Of a stretch of DNA of 64,000 nt, positions 54,168 through 64,000 are shown piece after piece. Where the stretch lies: the NCBI RefSeq assembly GCF_000526155.1, contig NZ_JAFN01000001.1, positions 4,172,552-4,236,551 of the forward strand, given 5' to 3'. The notes under the pieces were generated by a model. The model ran no database searches. It had not been told where the DNA came from and worked only from the letters and a program-made list of their open reading frames with translations. Within the stretch, counting starts at the first letter, position 1; each line of letters begins with the position of its first letter. Source of the DNA: Deferrisoma camini S3R1. GTDB lineage: Bacteria > Desulfobacterota > Deferrisomatia > Deferrisomatales > Deferrisomataceae. The position numbers and the translations under genes were made by a program.

Positions 54168-56423
54168 TCACAGCTTGTGGATCAGGACCTCCCGGGGCTT
54201 CGAGCCCCGGGAGGGGCCCACCACGCCCTCCTGCTCCATGCGTTCGATCATGCGGGCCGCCCGGTTGTACCCGATCTGGAGCCGCCGCTGGATCATGGAG
54301 ATCGAGGCCTGCCGGGTCTCGGCCACCAGGGCCACCGCCTTGTCGTAGAGCTCGTCGAACTCGGGATCGTCCGGCACCAGGGTGGGGTCGGGCTCCTCCA
54401 GGATCTCCTCCTGGTACGCCGGCTTCCCCTGCTCTCGCAGGAACGCCGTGAGCCTCGCGATCTCGTCCTCCGACACGAACGAGCCGTGCACCCGCTCCAG
54501 CCGGGCCGTGCCGGGCGGGAGGAACAGCATGTCCCCCCCGCCGAGCAACGTCTCGGCGCCCTGGGTGTCGAGGATGGTGCGGGAGTCCACCCGGGACGCC
54601 ACCTGGAACGCGATGCGGGCCGGAAAGTTGGCCTTGATCATGCCCGTGAGCACGTCCACCGAAGGCCGCTGGGTGGCCACGATCAGGTGGATGCCGGCCG
54701 CCCGGGCCATCTGGGCCAGCCGCGCGATGGCCTCTTCCACGTCCTTGGAGGCCACCATCATCAGGTCGGCCAGCTCGTCGATCACCACCACGATGTAGGG
54801 CAGCACCTCGGTGTTCTCGTCCTCGGCCGGCGGCCGGCCCCGGAGTTCCTTGATGCGCCGCTCGACCTTCTTGTTGTACGTGGTGATGTTGCGGACCTGC
54901 TCGTCGGCCATGAGCCGGTAGCGCCGCTCCATCTCCTGCACGGCCCACCGCAGGGCCAGGGCGGCCTTCTTCGGCTCGGTCACCACGGGCAGGAGCAGGT
55001 GCGGGATGTCGTTGTACACCGAGAGCTCGAGCATCTTGGGGTCCACGATGAGGAGCCGCACCTCCTTGGGCGTGGCCCGGAACAGCAGGCTGGCCAGCAT
55101 GGCGTGCACCGCCACGCTCTTGCCCGAGCCCGTGGCCCCGGCGATCAGCAGGTGGGGCATGCGGGCCAGGTCCGCCACGTAGGGGTTGCCGGCCGTGTCG
55201 GTGCCCAAGGCCAGGGTGAGCTTCGACTTGGACTCCTGGTAGGGGGGCGAGGCCAGGATGTCCCGCAGGTACACGGTCTCGCGCTGGTGGTTGGGGATCT
55301 CGATGCCCACGGCCGCCTTTCCCGGGATCGGGGCGATGATCCGCACCGACAGGGCCTGGAGGGCCAGCGCCAGGTCGTCCGAGAGGTTCACGATCCGGTT
55401 GATCTTGACCCCGGGTGCAGGCTTGAGCTCGTACAGGGTGATCACCGGGCCCGGCCGCACCTTCTCCACGGTGCCGTCCACCCCGAAGTCCTGGAGCTTC
55501 TTCTCCAGCACCTTGGAGGCCATGCGCAGGCTCTCCTCGTCCGGACCCGTCCCCGGAGGAGCCCCGGGATCCAGCAGGTCCAAGGACGGCAGGCGGTAGC
55601 CGTCGATCTCCCGGGCGAACGGGAACGCCTCCTGCACGGGGGCCTTGGGCCGCGCCGGGATCTCCAGCTTCGGTCCCTTCTCGTCGGGCTTCGCCTTGGG
55701 GGGCGAGCCCCTCCCGGCCTTGGACCGGGGTGTCGGGGCGCGGGCCGCCTGCCGGCGTTCGCGCCGCCGGGCCCGCTGCTCCCGGCGGCGGATGAGGTCG
55801 TCGCGGACCCGCTGGCTCAGGCCCACCATCCGGAGCCTCAGGCCTTCCCAGAACCCGTACAGGCTCAGGTTCACCGTGAACATGAGCGACGACAGCCAGC
55901 CCACCCCCAACACCAGGGCCGTGCCGGGCCCGTTGAGGTAGCGCACGAGCTCCGAGGCCAGGAGCTGGCCCAGGGCGCCGCCGGCCGACAGGTCCAGCTG
56001 GTCGAACCGGACCGTGCCGAGCCCCAGGCTCAGCAGCCCGGCCGTGGTCAGGGTGAGGGCCGTGTATCCCACCCCGACCCAGCCGGGGTGGGCGAACGGC
56101 CGCAGCAGGATGTACCGGACGGCGCACACCCCCAGGGCCAGGGGCACGAGCCAGGCCGCGATCCCGAGGGTCTGGAGGAGGAGGTCGGCCGCGTGGGATC
56201 CGACGATCCCGCCCAGGTTGTGGGGCTGGACCGGGCCGGCCGCGGTGTTGAACGAGGGGTCCGAGGTCCGGTAGGAGGCCAGCGCCAGCACCAGGAACCC
56301 GCACGCCAGGCCCAGGGCCAGCCCCACCAGCTCCGCGCGCACGCGGGGGCCCAGGTGGTCGCGCCACCCGTTGAGGGCGTCGCCGAGGCGAGGGGGCGGG
56401 GGGTCCTTGCGAGGCCGCGCCAT
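54168..56423 (-). CDS. ftsK: DNA translocase FtsK/SpoIIIE
   Basis: 751 residues. Four N-terminal membrane helices (e.g. LVGLALGLACGFLVLALASY), a basic linker, the alpha/beta motor with Walker A LIAGATGSGKSVAVHAML and Walker B VVVIDELADLMMVA, and the C-terminal gamma winged helix (QASISMIQRRLQIGYNRAAR) that reads KOPS. Clears chromosomes at the division septum. Confidence 0.96.
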   Translation of the reverse strand: MARPRKDPPPPRLGDALNGWRDHLGPRVRAELVGLALGLACGFLVLALASYRTSDPSFNTAAGPVQPHNLGGIVGSHAADLLLQTLGIAAWLVPLALGVCAVRYILLRPFAHPGWVGVGYTALTLTTAGLLSLGLGTVRFDQLDLSAGGALGQLLASELVRYLNGPGTALVLGVGWLSSLMFTVNLSLYGFWEGLRLRMVGLSQRVRDDLIRRREQRARRRERRQAARAPTPRSKAGRGSPPKAKPDEKGPKLEIPARPKAPVQEAFPFAREIDGYRLPSLDLLDPGAPPGTGPDEESLRMASKVLEKKLQDFGVDGTVEKVRPGPVITLYELKPAPGVKINRIVNLSDDLALALQALSVRIIAPIPGKAAVGIEIPNHQRETVYLRDILASPPYQESKSKLTLALGTDTAGNPYVADLARMPHLLIAGATGSGKSVAVHAMLASLLFRATPKEVRLLIVDPKMLELSVYNDIPHLLLPVVTEPKKAALALRWAVQEMERRYRLMADEQVRNITTYNKKVERRIKELRGRPPAEDENTEVLPYIVVVIDELADLMMVASKDVEEAIARLAQMARAAGIHLIVATQRPSVDVLTGMIKANFPARIAFQVASRVDSRTILDTQGAETLLGGGDMLFLPPGTARLERVHGSFVSEDEIARLTAFLREQGKPAYQEEILEEPDPTLVPDDPEFDELYDKAVALVAETRQASISMIQRRLQIGYNRAARMIERMEQEGVVGPSRGSKPREVLIHKL

Positions 56424-56435
56424 GGGGGACCGGTG

Positions 56436-57218
56436 TCAGGGCCCGAGCAGGAGATAGCCGGCGCCCAGGATCCAGCAGTACACCGCGAACCACCGGAACC
56501 GGCCCCGCCGGATCACCCCCAGGAGCCAATGGATCGCGGCCAGGCCCGAGAGGAACGCCGCAGCCGCGCCGGCCGCGTAGGGGCCCCAGACCAGGCCGGG
56601 GGTGGCGGCGTGGCGCAGCTCCAGCACGGCCGCCCCCACGATGGCCGGGATCGAGATCAGGAAGCTGAACCGGGCCGCGTCCTCGGTGCGGATCCCCAGG
56701 AGGGTGCCGGCCGCGATGGTGGAGCCCGAACGGCTGATCCCGGGCACGATGGCCATGCCCTGCACCGTGCCCACGGCCACGGCCCGCCACACGCCGATGC
56801 GGTCTCCGCCGTCCCGTCCCCGGTTGAGGACCTCGGACACCCACAGGACGGTCCCGGTGACCAGGAGCATGGCGGCCGCGGCCCGCGGAGCATGGAACAG
56901 GGCCTCGATCGGATCCTTGAGCGCCAGCCCGATGGCTCCCGTGGGCACCGTGGCTGCCAGGACCCACCCCACGAGCCGGCGCCGGCCCGCGTCTCCGCCC
57001 GGGAGGAGCGAGACCGCCATGCCGGCCACGTCCCGCCAGAAGTAGGCCACCACGGCCCCGAGAGTGGCCACGTGCAAGAGCACGTCGAAGAACACGCCGG
57101 GCTGCCGGAACCCGGGGACCAGGCTCTGGGCGAGCACCAGGTGGCCCGAGGAGCTCACCGGAAGGAACTCGGTGAGCCCTTGCAACAATCCCAGCAGGGC
57201 GCCTTGGAGAACGGTCAT
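56436..57218 (-). CDS. uppP: Undecaprenyl-diphosphatase UppP
   Basis: 260 residues, polytopic. Signature LQGLTEFLPVSSSGHLVLA and PGISRSGSTIAAGTLLG. Recycles the lipid carrier for peptidoglycan synthesis and confers bacitracin tolerance. Lies 12 bp upstream of ftsK in the same direction. Confidence 0.95.
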   Translation of the reverse strand: MTVLQGALLGLLQGLTEFLPVSSSGHLVLAQSLVPGFRQPGVFFDVLLHVATLGAVVAYFWRDVAGMAVSLLPGGDAGRRRLVGWVLAATVPTGAIGLALKDPIEALFHAPRAAAAMLLVTGTVLWVSEVLNRGRDGGDRIGVWRAVAVGTVQGMAIVPGISRSGSTIAAGTLLGIRTEDAARFSFLISIPAIVGAAVLELRHAATPGLVWGPYAAGAAAAFLSGLAAIHWLLGVIRRGRFRWFAVYCWILGAGYLLLGP

Positions 57219-57367
57219 GGGACCTCCCGAACGGGGCCGATGCGGCCCGGGTGTCTACGGAAACTCCACACTCTAGGGGACGTCCGAGGGCGGCGTCAAC
57301 GAACCGGTGGCCGGGCGCTGGCCGGGAGGCCGTGCGCCAAAGACCAACCGCCACCGGCCGCGTTTCC

Positions 57368-59013
<1,646 letters not shown>

Positions 59014-59017
<4 letters not shown>

Positions 59018-59727
59018 GGGTCCCCCAGGCACCGGGCCATGGACGAGCGCAGCCGCTCGGCCTCGGCCCGGCGCTGCTCCGGGGTGTCGATGGCGGAGAC
59101 CCGGTACGGCTCCAGCACCTCCACCTCCACCGCACCCGGCCGGGGCGCCCACCCCCCTTTGGGCCACAGCCTGGCCGTGCCGCGGAGCACCAGGGGAACC
59201 ACAGGGGCCCCGCTCGCGGCCGCCAGGTGCACGAACCCCAGCTTGAACGGCAACAGCCGGCCGTCTGGGCTGCGGGTGCCCTCGGGGAACAGGATCACGG
59301 GCTCGCCCGCCCGCACCCGCCGGGCCGCCTCGTCCACGCTGGCCCGGGCCCGCTCCGAGTCGCCCCGGTCCACCGGCAGATACCCCACGGCCCGGATCGC
59401 CTGCCCGAACACGGGGATCCGAAACAGCTCCCTCTTGGCGAGCCACAGCACGTTGTGGGGCAGGATGTGCGCCAGGACCAGGATGTCCAGGTTGGACTGG
59501 TGGTTCGCCACGAACACGGCTCCGCCGGTCGGGAGCCGGTGGAGGTTGCGGACCCGCACCCGGATGCCCGCGAACCGCAGGAGGAGGCGGCTCCACAGGG
59601 GCGCCAGGTGCCGGCACCACCGCCGTCTGCGGTCCGTGTACCCGGCCACCACGGCCACGGACCCGAGGACGAGGGTCAACAGAAAGATCACCAGGGGAAA
59701 CAGGGCGGTTCGGATCGGGTTCCACAT
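59014..59727 (-). CDS. plsC: 1-acyl-sn-glycerol-3-phosphate acyltransferase
   Basis: 237 residues. An N-terminal membrane helix (LFPLVIFLLTLVLGSVAVVA) precedes the acyltransferase blocks VANHQSNLDILVL (HX4D), LPVDRGDSERARASVDEAAR and ILFPEGTRSPDGRLLP. Makes phosphatidic acid. Coupled to RNase J downstream. Confidence 0.9.
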
Positions 59728-59913
59728 GTCCGTGCCAAGGGGTCGGGGGGAGTGCGGGGAGCCGGGAGGGAGCTATACGCTTTTTGCTTGCGCCGGGTCA
59801 ACGGCTTGGGTATAAGACCGGGCCCCTGCGAGACGGGGCCGACGAGCCGCCGCTCGGGGGCAACGGGGCGCGCCCCGGCCTGCTTCCGGCCGGGGGCCCG
59901 CGTGCCCTTGCCC

Positions 59914-59942
59914 TTGACACGGGGGTCCGGTTGGCATACCCT
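59914..59942 (+). promoter_or_regulatory. Candidate promoter of rplM-rpsI
   Basis: TTGACA (59914-59919) plus TACCCT (59937-59942) with 17-bp spacing. It is followed by a small hairpin TTCCGG-N7-CCGGAA (59942-59960) in the leader, which could take part in ribosomal-protein autoregulation. The rest of the 59728-59992 gap has no visible gene. Confidence 0.5.
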
Positions 59943-59992
59943 TCCGGCTTTCGTCCGGAAGAGATGAAACACCTGTTCGGGAGGCCCTTCCC

Positions 59993-60421
59993 ATGAAGAG
60001 CTATATGGCAACCCCCCAGACCGCGGAGCGGGAGTGGTTCGTGGTGGACGCCGAGGGGCAGACCCTGGGGCGGCTGGCGAGCCGGATCGCCACGATTCTC
60101 CGGGGGAAGCACAAGCCCACCTACACCCCCCACGTGGACACGGGGGATTTCGTGGTGGTGGTGAACGCGGAAAAGGTTCACCTGACCGGCAACAAGCTCG
60201 ACCAGAAGATGTACTGGCGGCACTCCGGCTACCCCGGTGGGATCAAGGGCCGCACGGCCCGCCAGATGCTGGAGCGCAAGCCCGAGGACGTGCTCCGGCT
60301 GGCCGTGAAAGGCATGCTCCCCAAGAACATCCTGGGCCGGAACATGCTTCGGAAGCTGAAGATCTACGCGGGTCCGGAGCACCCCCACCAGGCCCAGCAG
60401 CCCAGGCCGTTGGAGCTCTAG
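59993..60421 (+). CDS. rplM: 50S ribosomal protein L13
   Basis: 142 residues. [40 protein letters not shown] and [20 protein letters not shown] are L13 signatures. Normal length; followed by rpsI after 10 bp, the widely conserved pair. Confidence 0.97.
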   Translation: MKSYMATPQTAEREWFVVDAEGQTLGRLASRIATILRGKHKPTYTPHVDTGDFVVVVNAEKVHLTGNKLDQKMYWRHSGYPGGIKGRTARQMLERKPEDVLRLAVKGMLPKNILGRNMLRKLKIYAGPEHPHQAQQPRPLEL

Positions 60422-60431
60422 GAGGCAACCC

Positions 60432-60827
60432 ATGGCACAGCAGATGACCCATGCCACCGGCAAGCGGAAGACGGCCATTGCCCGGGTGTACCTCACCCCC
60501 GGCGACGGGCGGGTGATCATCAACCGGAAGCGATCCCTGGAGGAGTACTTCCCCCGCGAGGCCCACCGCCGGGCCGTGTTGGCCCCCCTGGCCCTGACCG
60601 AGCGGCTGGGCAAGTACACGGTGAAGGTGACCGTCAAGGGCGGCGGCCCCACGGGCCAGGCCGAGGCGATCCGCCACGGCATCGCCCGGGCCCTGGTGGA
60701 GGAGGACGCGGATCTTCGGCCCCTGCTCAAGCGGGCCGGTCTGCTGACCCGGGACGCCCGGATCGTGGAGCGCAAGAAGTACGGCCACCACAAGGCCCGG
60801 AAGAGCCCCCAGTACTCCAAGCGCTGA
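60432..60827 (+). CDS. rpsI: 30S ribosomal protein S9
   Basis: 131 residues. [36 protein letters not shown] and the C-terminal [17 protein letters not shown], whose Lys-Arg tail reaches the P site, are diagnostic. Ends in a strong intrinsic terminator. Confidence 0.97.
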   Translation: MAQQMTHATGKRKTAIARVYLTPGDGRVIINRKRSLEEYFPREAHRRAVLAPLALTERLGKYTVKVTVKGGGPTGQAEAIRHGIARALVEEDADLRPLLKRAGLLTRDARIVERKKYGHHKARKSPQYSKR

Positions 60828-60854
60828 TCACAGCGCCCGCTCTCAAGCCCGTTC

Positions 60855-60884
60855 AAAAGGGACCCCGTCGGGGTCCCTTTTTTT
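60855..60884 (+). terminator. Intrinsic terminator of rplM-rpsI
   Basis: GGGACCCC / GGGGTCCC stem with a 3-nt loop, flanked by AAAA and a run of seven T. Confidence 0.9.
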
Positions 60885-60960
60885 GACCGCCCTGGCGGCC
60901 CACAGGGTTCCCGGATATCATGGGCCGCCCCGGCACCGGCGAAAGCCTCGGAGATCGCTT

Positions 60961-61060
60961 CGCTTCCCAAGTTCCGCTAGGCCTCATGCCTCCCTGGGGG
61001 CTTGGCCGCAAGCCGAGAGCCGCTCCGACCGAAGACCGACGACCAGAGACCGAAGTTGCG
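60961..61060 (+). repeat. Dispersed intergenic repeat, copy E (before sppA)
   Basis: CTTCCCAAGTTCCGCTAGG, then CCTCATGCCTCCC, CCGAGAGCCGCTCC and heptads GACCGAA/GACCGAC/GACCAGA/GACCGAA ending in GAAGTTGCG, 13 bp before the sppA start. Confidence 0.6.
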
Positions 61061-61072
61061 AGGAGGTTTGGG

Positions 61073-61993
61073 ATGGGACGCGGGAGATCGGTTGCTCTGC
61101 TGGCCTCGGCGCTGCTCCTGGGCGGATGCGCCGTGATCCGGGTACCGATGGCGCCCGAGCCGCGGGTGCGCGAGGTCACCGTGATGGGGGAGGGGGCGGA
61201 CAAGGTGCTGCTCCTGGAGGTCTCGGGGGTGATCTCTTTCCGGCGGCCCTGGGCGCCGCCCGGATTTCCCCGGCCCGCCTCCCTGCCGGCCCGGGTGCGG
61301 GCCGACCTGGATCGGGCCCGCAAGGACCCGGCGATCCGGGCCGTGGTGGTCCGCATCGACTCGCCGGGGGGCACGGTGACCGCGAGTGACGTGATCCACC
61401 ACGAGATCCGCAGGTTCCGGGAGGAGCGGGGGGTGCCGGTGGTGGCGGCCATCGTGGAGAAGGGGCTCTCGGGCGGCTACTACGCGGCCCTGGCGGCCGA
61501 CGAGATCGTGGCGTTCCCCACCGCTCTGGTGGGCAGCGTGGGGGTGTTCGTGGCCAAGTTCGACGCCTCGGGCCTGCTGGGAAAGCTCGGGGTGCGCAGC
61601 GAGCTGACCAAGTCGGGCGCCCAGAAGGACATCCTGAGCCCCCTGCGGCCCCTGACCCCGACCGAACGGGAGACCCTGGAGGGGATCGTGCGGGACCTGA
61701 CGGCCCGGTTCCACGAGGTCCTGCGGGCGGCCCGGCCCCGCATCACCGAGGAGGACTGGGAGAGGATCACCTCGGCCGCGCCGTTCACCGCCTCCCAGGC
61801 CCTGGAACTGCGGCTGGTGGACCGGGTGGGGTACCTGGAGGACGCGTTCCAGGCCGCACTGACCCGGGCGGGGCTGGAGCGGGCCCGCCTGGTCGCCTAC
61901 CGCCGGGGGGAGGCCACGGACCCCACGCCCTACGGGATGGCCCCCTGGCTGCTCCCCGCGGCGGCGGGTCCCCTGGCCCTGGATCCACGGTGA
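61073..61993 (+). CDS. sppA: SppA-type signal peptide peptidase, lipoprotein form
   Basis: 306 residues from ATG 61073 (GAGGAGG upstream). An N-terminal lipobox (LLASALLLGGCAVI) replaces the usual membrane helix. The nucleophile Ser is in EKGLSGGYYAALAADEI and the Lys in ELTKSGAQKDILSPLRPLTP. VVVRIDSPGGTVTASDVIHH is the family oxyanion region. Degrades released signal peptides or other envelope peptides. Confidence 0.9.
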   Translation: MGRGRSVALLASALLLGGCAVIRVPMAPEPRVREVTVMGEGADKVLLLEVSGVISFRRPWAPPGFPRPASLPARVRADLDRARKDPAIRAVVVRIDSPGGTVTASDVIHHEIRRFREERGVPVVAAIVEKGLSGGYYAALAADEIVAFPTALVGSVGVFVAKFDASGLLGKLGVRSELTKSGAQKDILSPLRPLTPTERETLEGIVRDLTARFHEVLRAARPRITEEDWERITSAAPFTASQALELRLVDRVGYLEDAFQAALTRAGLERARLVAYRRGEATDPTPYGMAPWLLPAAAGPLALDPR

Positions 61994-62147
61994 CTCCAGG
62001 AGTTCCTGGAGACCGAGATCGCGTACTGAGGCGGAGAACCTCCTCGGGCCCTGGTCGTTGGAGAAGTTACATGGAAGCCCCCTCAGGCCCCTGCGGGGCC
62101 GGGCAACAAGGGAAACTAGCTTGCGTCGGTCCGGGACGGCAGCCAGC

Positions 62148-62344
62148 GGAGGGGCATGGGGCCTGGTTCCGGCCGTGCGTGAGTGCAGCATCCGACGTAC
62201 GCCGCATCCGGCACTTCACGCGCGGCGGTGGCCCGGTCTGCGAAAGCACTTCCCCGCCCGCCGGCGGGGCGAGCGTTGGCTGGGTGCCGGATGCAGCGAC
62301 TGTAGGAGCCACGCCCGGCGCTCCACCAGGCCCCATGCCCCTCC
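62148..62344. repeat. Nested inverted-repeat (MITE-like) element
   Basis: A perfect 19-bp inverted repeat (62148-62166 and 62326-62344, GGAGGGGCATGGGGCCTGG) encloses a second perfect pair of 11 bp (GCATCCGGCAC 62204-62214, GTGCCGGATGC 62284-62294). The 454-bp gap 61994-62447 that holds it has no convincing gene. No transposase; size suits a non-autonomous element or a large hairpin RNA. Confidence 0.65.
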
Positions 62345-62430
62345 AAGGGCTTGGCGGTGGTTCGAGAGCCGCCCGGCCGCCTGGCAGCCTAGCCGCCCAG
62401 CGGCCCGAGCAGCCCGAGGGCCCCGTGTTC
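62326..62430 (+). repeat. Dispersed intergenic repeat, copy F (before uvrD)
   Basis: CAGGCCCCATGCCCC, then GGTTCGAGAGCCGCCCGGCCGCC, CCTAGCCGCC and a GGCCC-rich stretch. It shares its first half with copies A and D but lacks the GACCGNN heptads. Its left end coincides with the right arm of the inverted repeat. Confidence 0.55.
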
Positions 62431-62447
62431 CCGGCGCGGGGTTGAGC

Positions 62448-64000
62448 ATGGACCTGTCGGCCCTCAACGAGCGGCAGCGGGAGGCCGTGCTCCACGGCGA
62501 AGGCCCCCTCCTGGTGCTGGCCGGCGCGGGTAGCGGCAAGACCCGGGTCATCACCTACCGGATCGGGCACCTGATCGAGCGCGGCGTGCCCCCCGAGCGC
62601 ATCCTGGCCCTCTCGTTCACCAACAAGGCCGCCAGGGAGGTGGCGGAGCGGGTGCAGGATCTGGTGGGGAAGCGGCGCAGCGAAGGGCTCACCGTGAGCA
62701 CCTTTCACGCCCTGGGGCTCCAGATCCTCCGGGCCGAGGTGCGGCGTCTGGGCTGGCGGGGGGGCATGAGCCTCCACACCGAGTCGGACCAGAGGGCCCT
62801 GGTGCGGCAGGTGGTGCGGGAGCTGGGGCTCAAGGCCGACCCGGCCGAGGTCCAGGCGTTCATCGGGTACTGGAAGAACCAAGGGGTGGGCCCCGACCAG
62901 GTGCCGGTGTCGGGGGGGGCCAGCTCGGCCCTGCGCCGGGCCTACCGCGTGTACCAGGATCTGCTCCGTGCCCAGAACGCGGTGGACTTCGACGACCTGC
63001 TCCTGCTGCCCCTGGAGATCTTCCGGGATCACGACGACGCCCGCCTGTTCTGGCAGGAGCGGTTCCACTACGTGCTGGTGGACGAGTACCAGGACACCAA
63101 CCCGGTGCAGTTCGAGCTGCTGCGGGTGCTCGCGGCCCGGCGGCCGAACCTGACCGTGGTGGGGGACGACGACCAGGCCATCTACGGCTGGCGGGGAGCC
63201 CGGGTGGAGCTGATCCTGCGGTTCGAGGAGCACTTCCCCGGGGCGCGGGTGGTGCTGCTGGAGGAGAACTACCGCAGCACGGCCACGGTGCTCGAGGCGG
63301 CCCACGCCGTCGTGGCCCACATCGACGGCCGCCGGCCCAAGAAGCTGTGGACCCGGGCCGGTCCGGGGCGGCCTCTGGGGTGGATCGAGGCGGCCGACGG
63401 ACGGGACGAGGCCGAGCAGGTGGCCTCGGAGATCTTGGCCGAGAGGTTCCGCCGCCGCCGGCCCTGGTCGGACTTTGCGGTGCTGTACCGCACGAACGCC
63501 CAGTCCCGGCCGTTCGAGGAGGCGTTTCGGGCCCAGGGCATCCCCCACCGGGTGGTGGGCAGCACCCGGTTCTACGACCGGAAGGAGGTCCGGGACCTGC
63601 TGGCCTACCTCAAGGCCGTCGTGAACCCGAGGGACGAGGCGAGCCTGATCCGTATCGCCAACGTGCCCAAGCGGGGCCTGGGGCCCAAGACCCTGCTCGG
63701 CCTCCAGGAGCGTGCCCGGCGCGAAGGGATCTCGCTGCGGCAGGCCCTCCGGCGGGCCGAGGATCTGGCCCCCCACGCCCGGGCCGGTGCCCAGACCCTG
63801 GTGGCGTTGCTGGACCGGTACGGCCGGCGGTTCCGGCAGGAGGGGCTCACGTCCCAGGGCCTCCGGGACCTGATCGAGGACGCGGGGCTCCGGGCCGAAG
63901 TGGAGGCCGCCTACCGTTCGCCCAAGGCGGTGGCCCGGCGCCTGGAGGTGCTGGCGGAGCTGGTGGAGTCGGTGGACGACGCGCCCCGGTCCGGGGGGCG
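62448..64000 (+). CDS. UvrD/PcrA-type superfamily I DNA helicase (3' end outside window)
   Basis: 517 codons from ATG 62448 to the window edge. Walker A in LVLAGAGSGKTRVITYRIG, motif Ia in LALSFTNKAAREVAERV, Walker B in VLVDEYQDTNPVQ, then VVGDDDQAIYGWRGA and LEENYRSTATVLEAA. A 3'-5' helicase for mismatch or excision repair and removal of RecA or stalled polymerase. The rest of domain 2A/2B and the C-terminus lie beyond the window. Confidence 0.95.
   Translation, partial: MDLSALNERQREAVLHGEGPLLVLAGAGSGKTRVITYRIGHLIERGVPPERILALSFTNKAAREVAERVQDLVGKRRSEGLTVSTFHALGLQILRAEVRRLGWRGGMSLHTESDQRALVRQVVRELGLKADPAEVQAFIGYWKNQGVGPDQVPVSGGASSALRRAYRVYQDLLRAQNAVDFDDLLLLPLEIFRDHDDARLFWQERFHYVLVDEYQDTNPVQFELLRVLAARRPNLTVVGDDDQAIYGWRGARVELILRFEEHFPGARVVLLEENYRSTATVLEAAHAVVAHIDGRRPKKLWTRAGPGRPLGWIEAADGRDEAEQVASEILAERFRRRRPWSDFAVLYRTNAQSRPFEEAFRAQGIPHRVVGSTRFYDRKEVRDLLAYLKAVVNPRDEASLIRIANVPKRGLGPKTLLGLQERARREGISLRQALRRAEDLAPHARAGAQTLVALLDRYGRRFRQEGLTSQGLRDLIEDAGLRAEVEAAYRSPKAVARRLEVLAELVESVDDAPRSGG

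Noticed and set aside
61990..62445. Possible gene between sppA and the helicase
   Set aside because: The frame runs through the inverted-repeat element, lacks a start site and has no recognisable domain.

Overview
This is a very GC-rich bacterial chromosome segment. Its gene content (a Tat-exported [NiFe] hydrogenase with a membrane cytochrome b, a NusG-domain II/Gx transporter/ApbE cluster, a cbb3-like protein with DUF1858 domains, LolA, RNase J) is what one expects of a Desulfobacterota-type (deltaproteobacterial) Gram-negative. That assignment is inference; no rRNA is present.

Layout. Bases 1-353 are the 3' end of a tRNA pseudouridine synthase gene (truC). Bases 401-3115 are the debris of an older prophage: an integrase 3' tail whose catalytic Tyr codon is now His, a complete HigB-HigA-SecB toxin-antitoxin-chaperone operon, a small secreted protein and a shredded S24 repressor. 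From 3116 to 38755 lies an apparently complete lambda-like siphovirus prophage inserted in the 3' half of a tRNA-Leu(UAA) gene. It is bounded by a 57-bp direct repeat: 3116-3172 on the left, and 38699-38755 inside the intact tRNA on the right. Its order is integrase; leftward cargo and repressor; Cro-like protein; early genes and replication (annealing-like protein, SSB, Lar-like, DnaD-like, MazG-like, nuclease); candidate cos; terminase; portal; protease-capsid fusion; head-tail connectors; tail tube; tail chaperone with a -1 frameshift signal; tape measure; tail tip; fibre genes; amidase and holin.

Both the old remnant and the intact prophage keep variable cargo between int and the repressor, so this interval looks like a cargo hotspot. 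The remnant carries the TAC system. The intact phage carries a translationally coupled minimal-nucleotidyltransferase/coiled-coil pair of unknown function, a secreted thermonuclease and a membrane zinc-ribbon protein.

The fibre region is mosaic. Two fibre genes share homologous N-terminal modules, and a 57-bp near-identical, in-frame repeat (33484-33540 and 35941-35997) flanks an AT-richer LamG-type fibre gene. Recombination across it would fuse the two outer fibres in frame and drop the middle one.

Host genes resume at 38839. They include a lipoprotein esterase and rtcA (leftward); a cbb3-like/DUF1858 protein behind an FNR/DNR-type palindrome; rtcB translationally coupled to an ECF sigma factor and a zinc-finger anti-sigma; the hydrogenase operon (small and large subunits, cytochrome b, maturation protease); a small lipoprotein; a TVP38/DedA-type membrane protein; a MoaD-like protein; a tightly overlapped leftward run lolA-rimO-apbE-NusG_II-Gx transporter; ftsK and uppP; RNase J and plsC; rplM-rpsI; a lipoprotein SppA; and the 5' part of a UvrD/PcrA helicase gene.

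A family of dispersed intergenic repeats (hairpin, then GACCGNN heptads, then GAAGTT) recurs in front of several of these host genes. In its complete copies it is oriented so that the heptads face the start codon.
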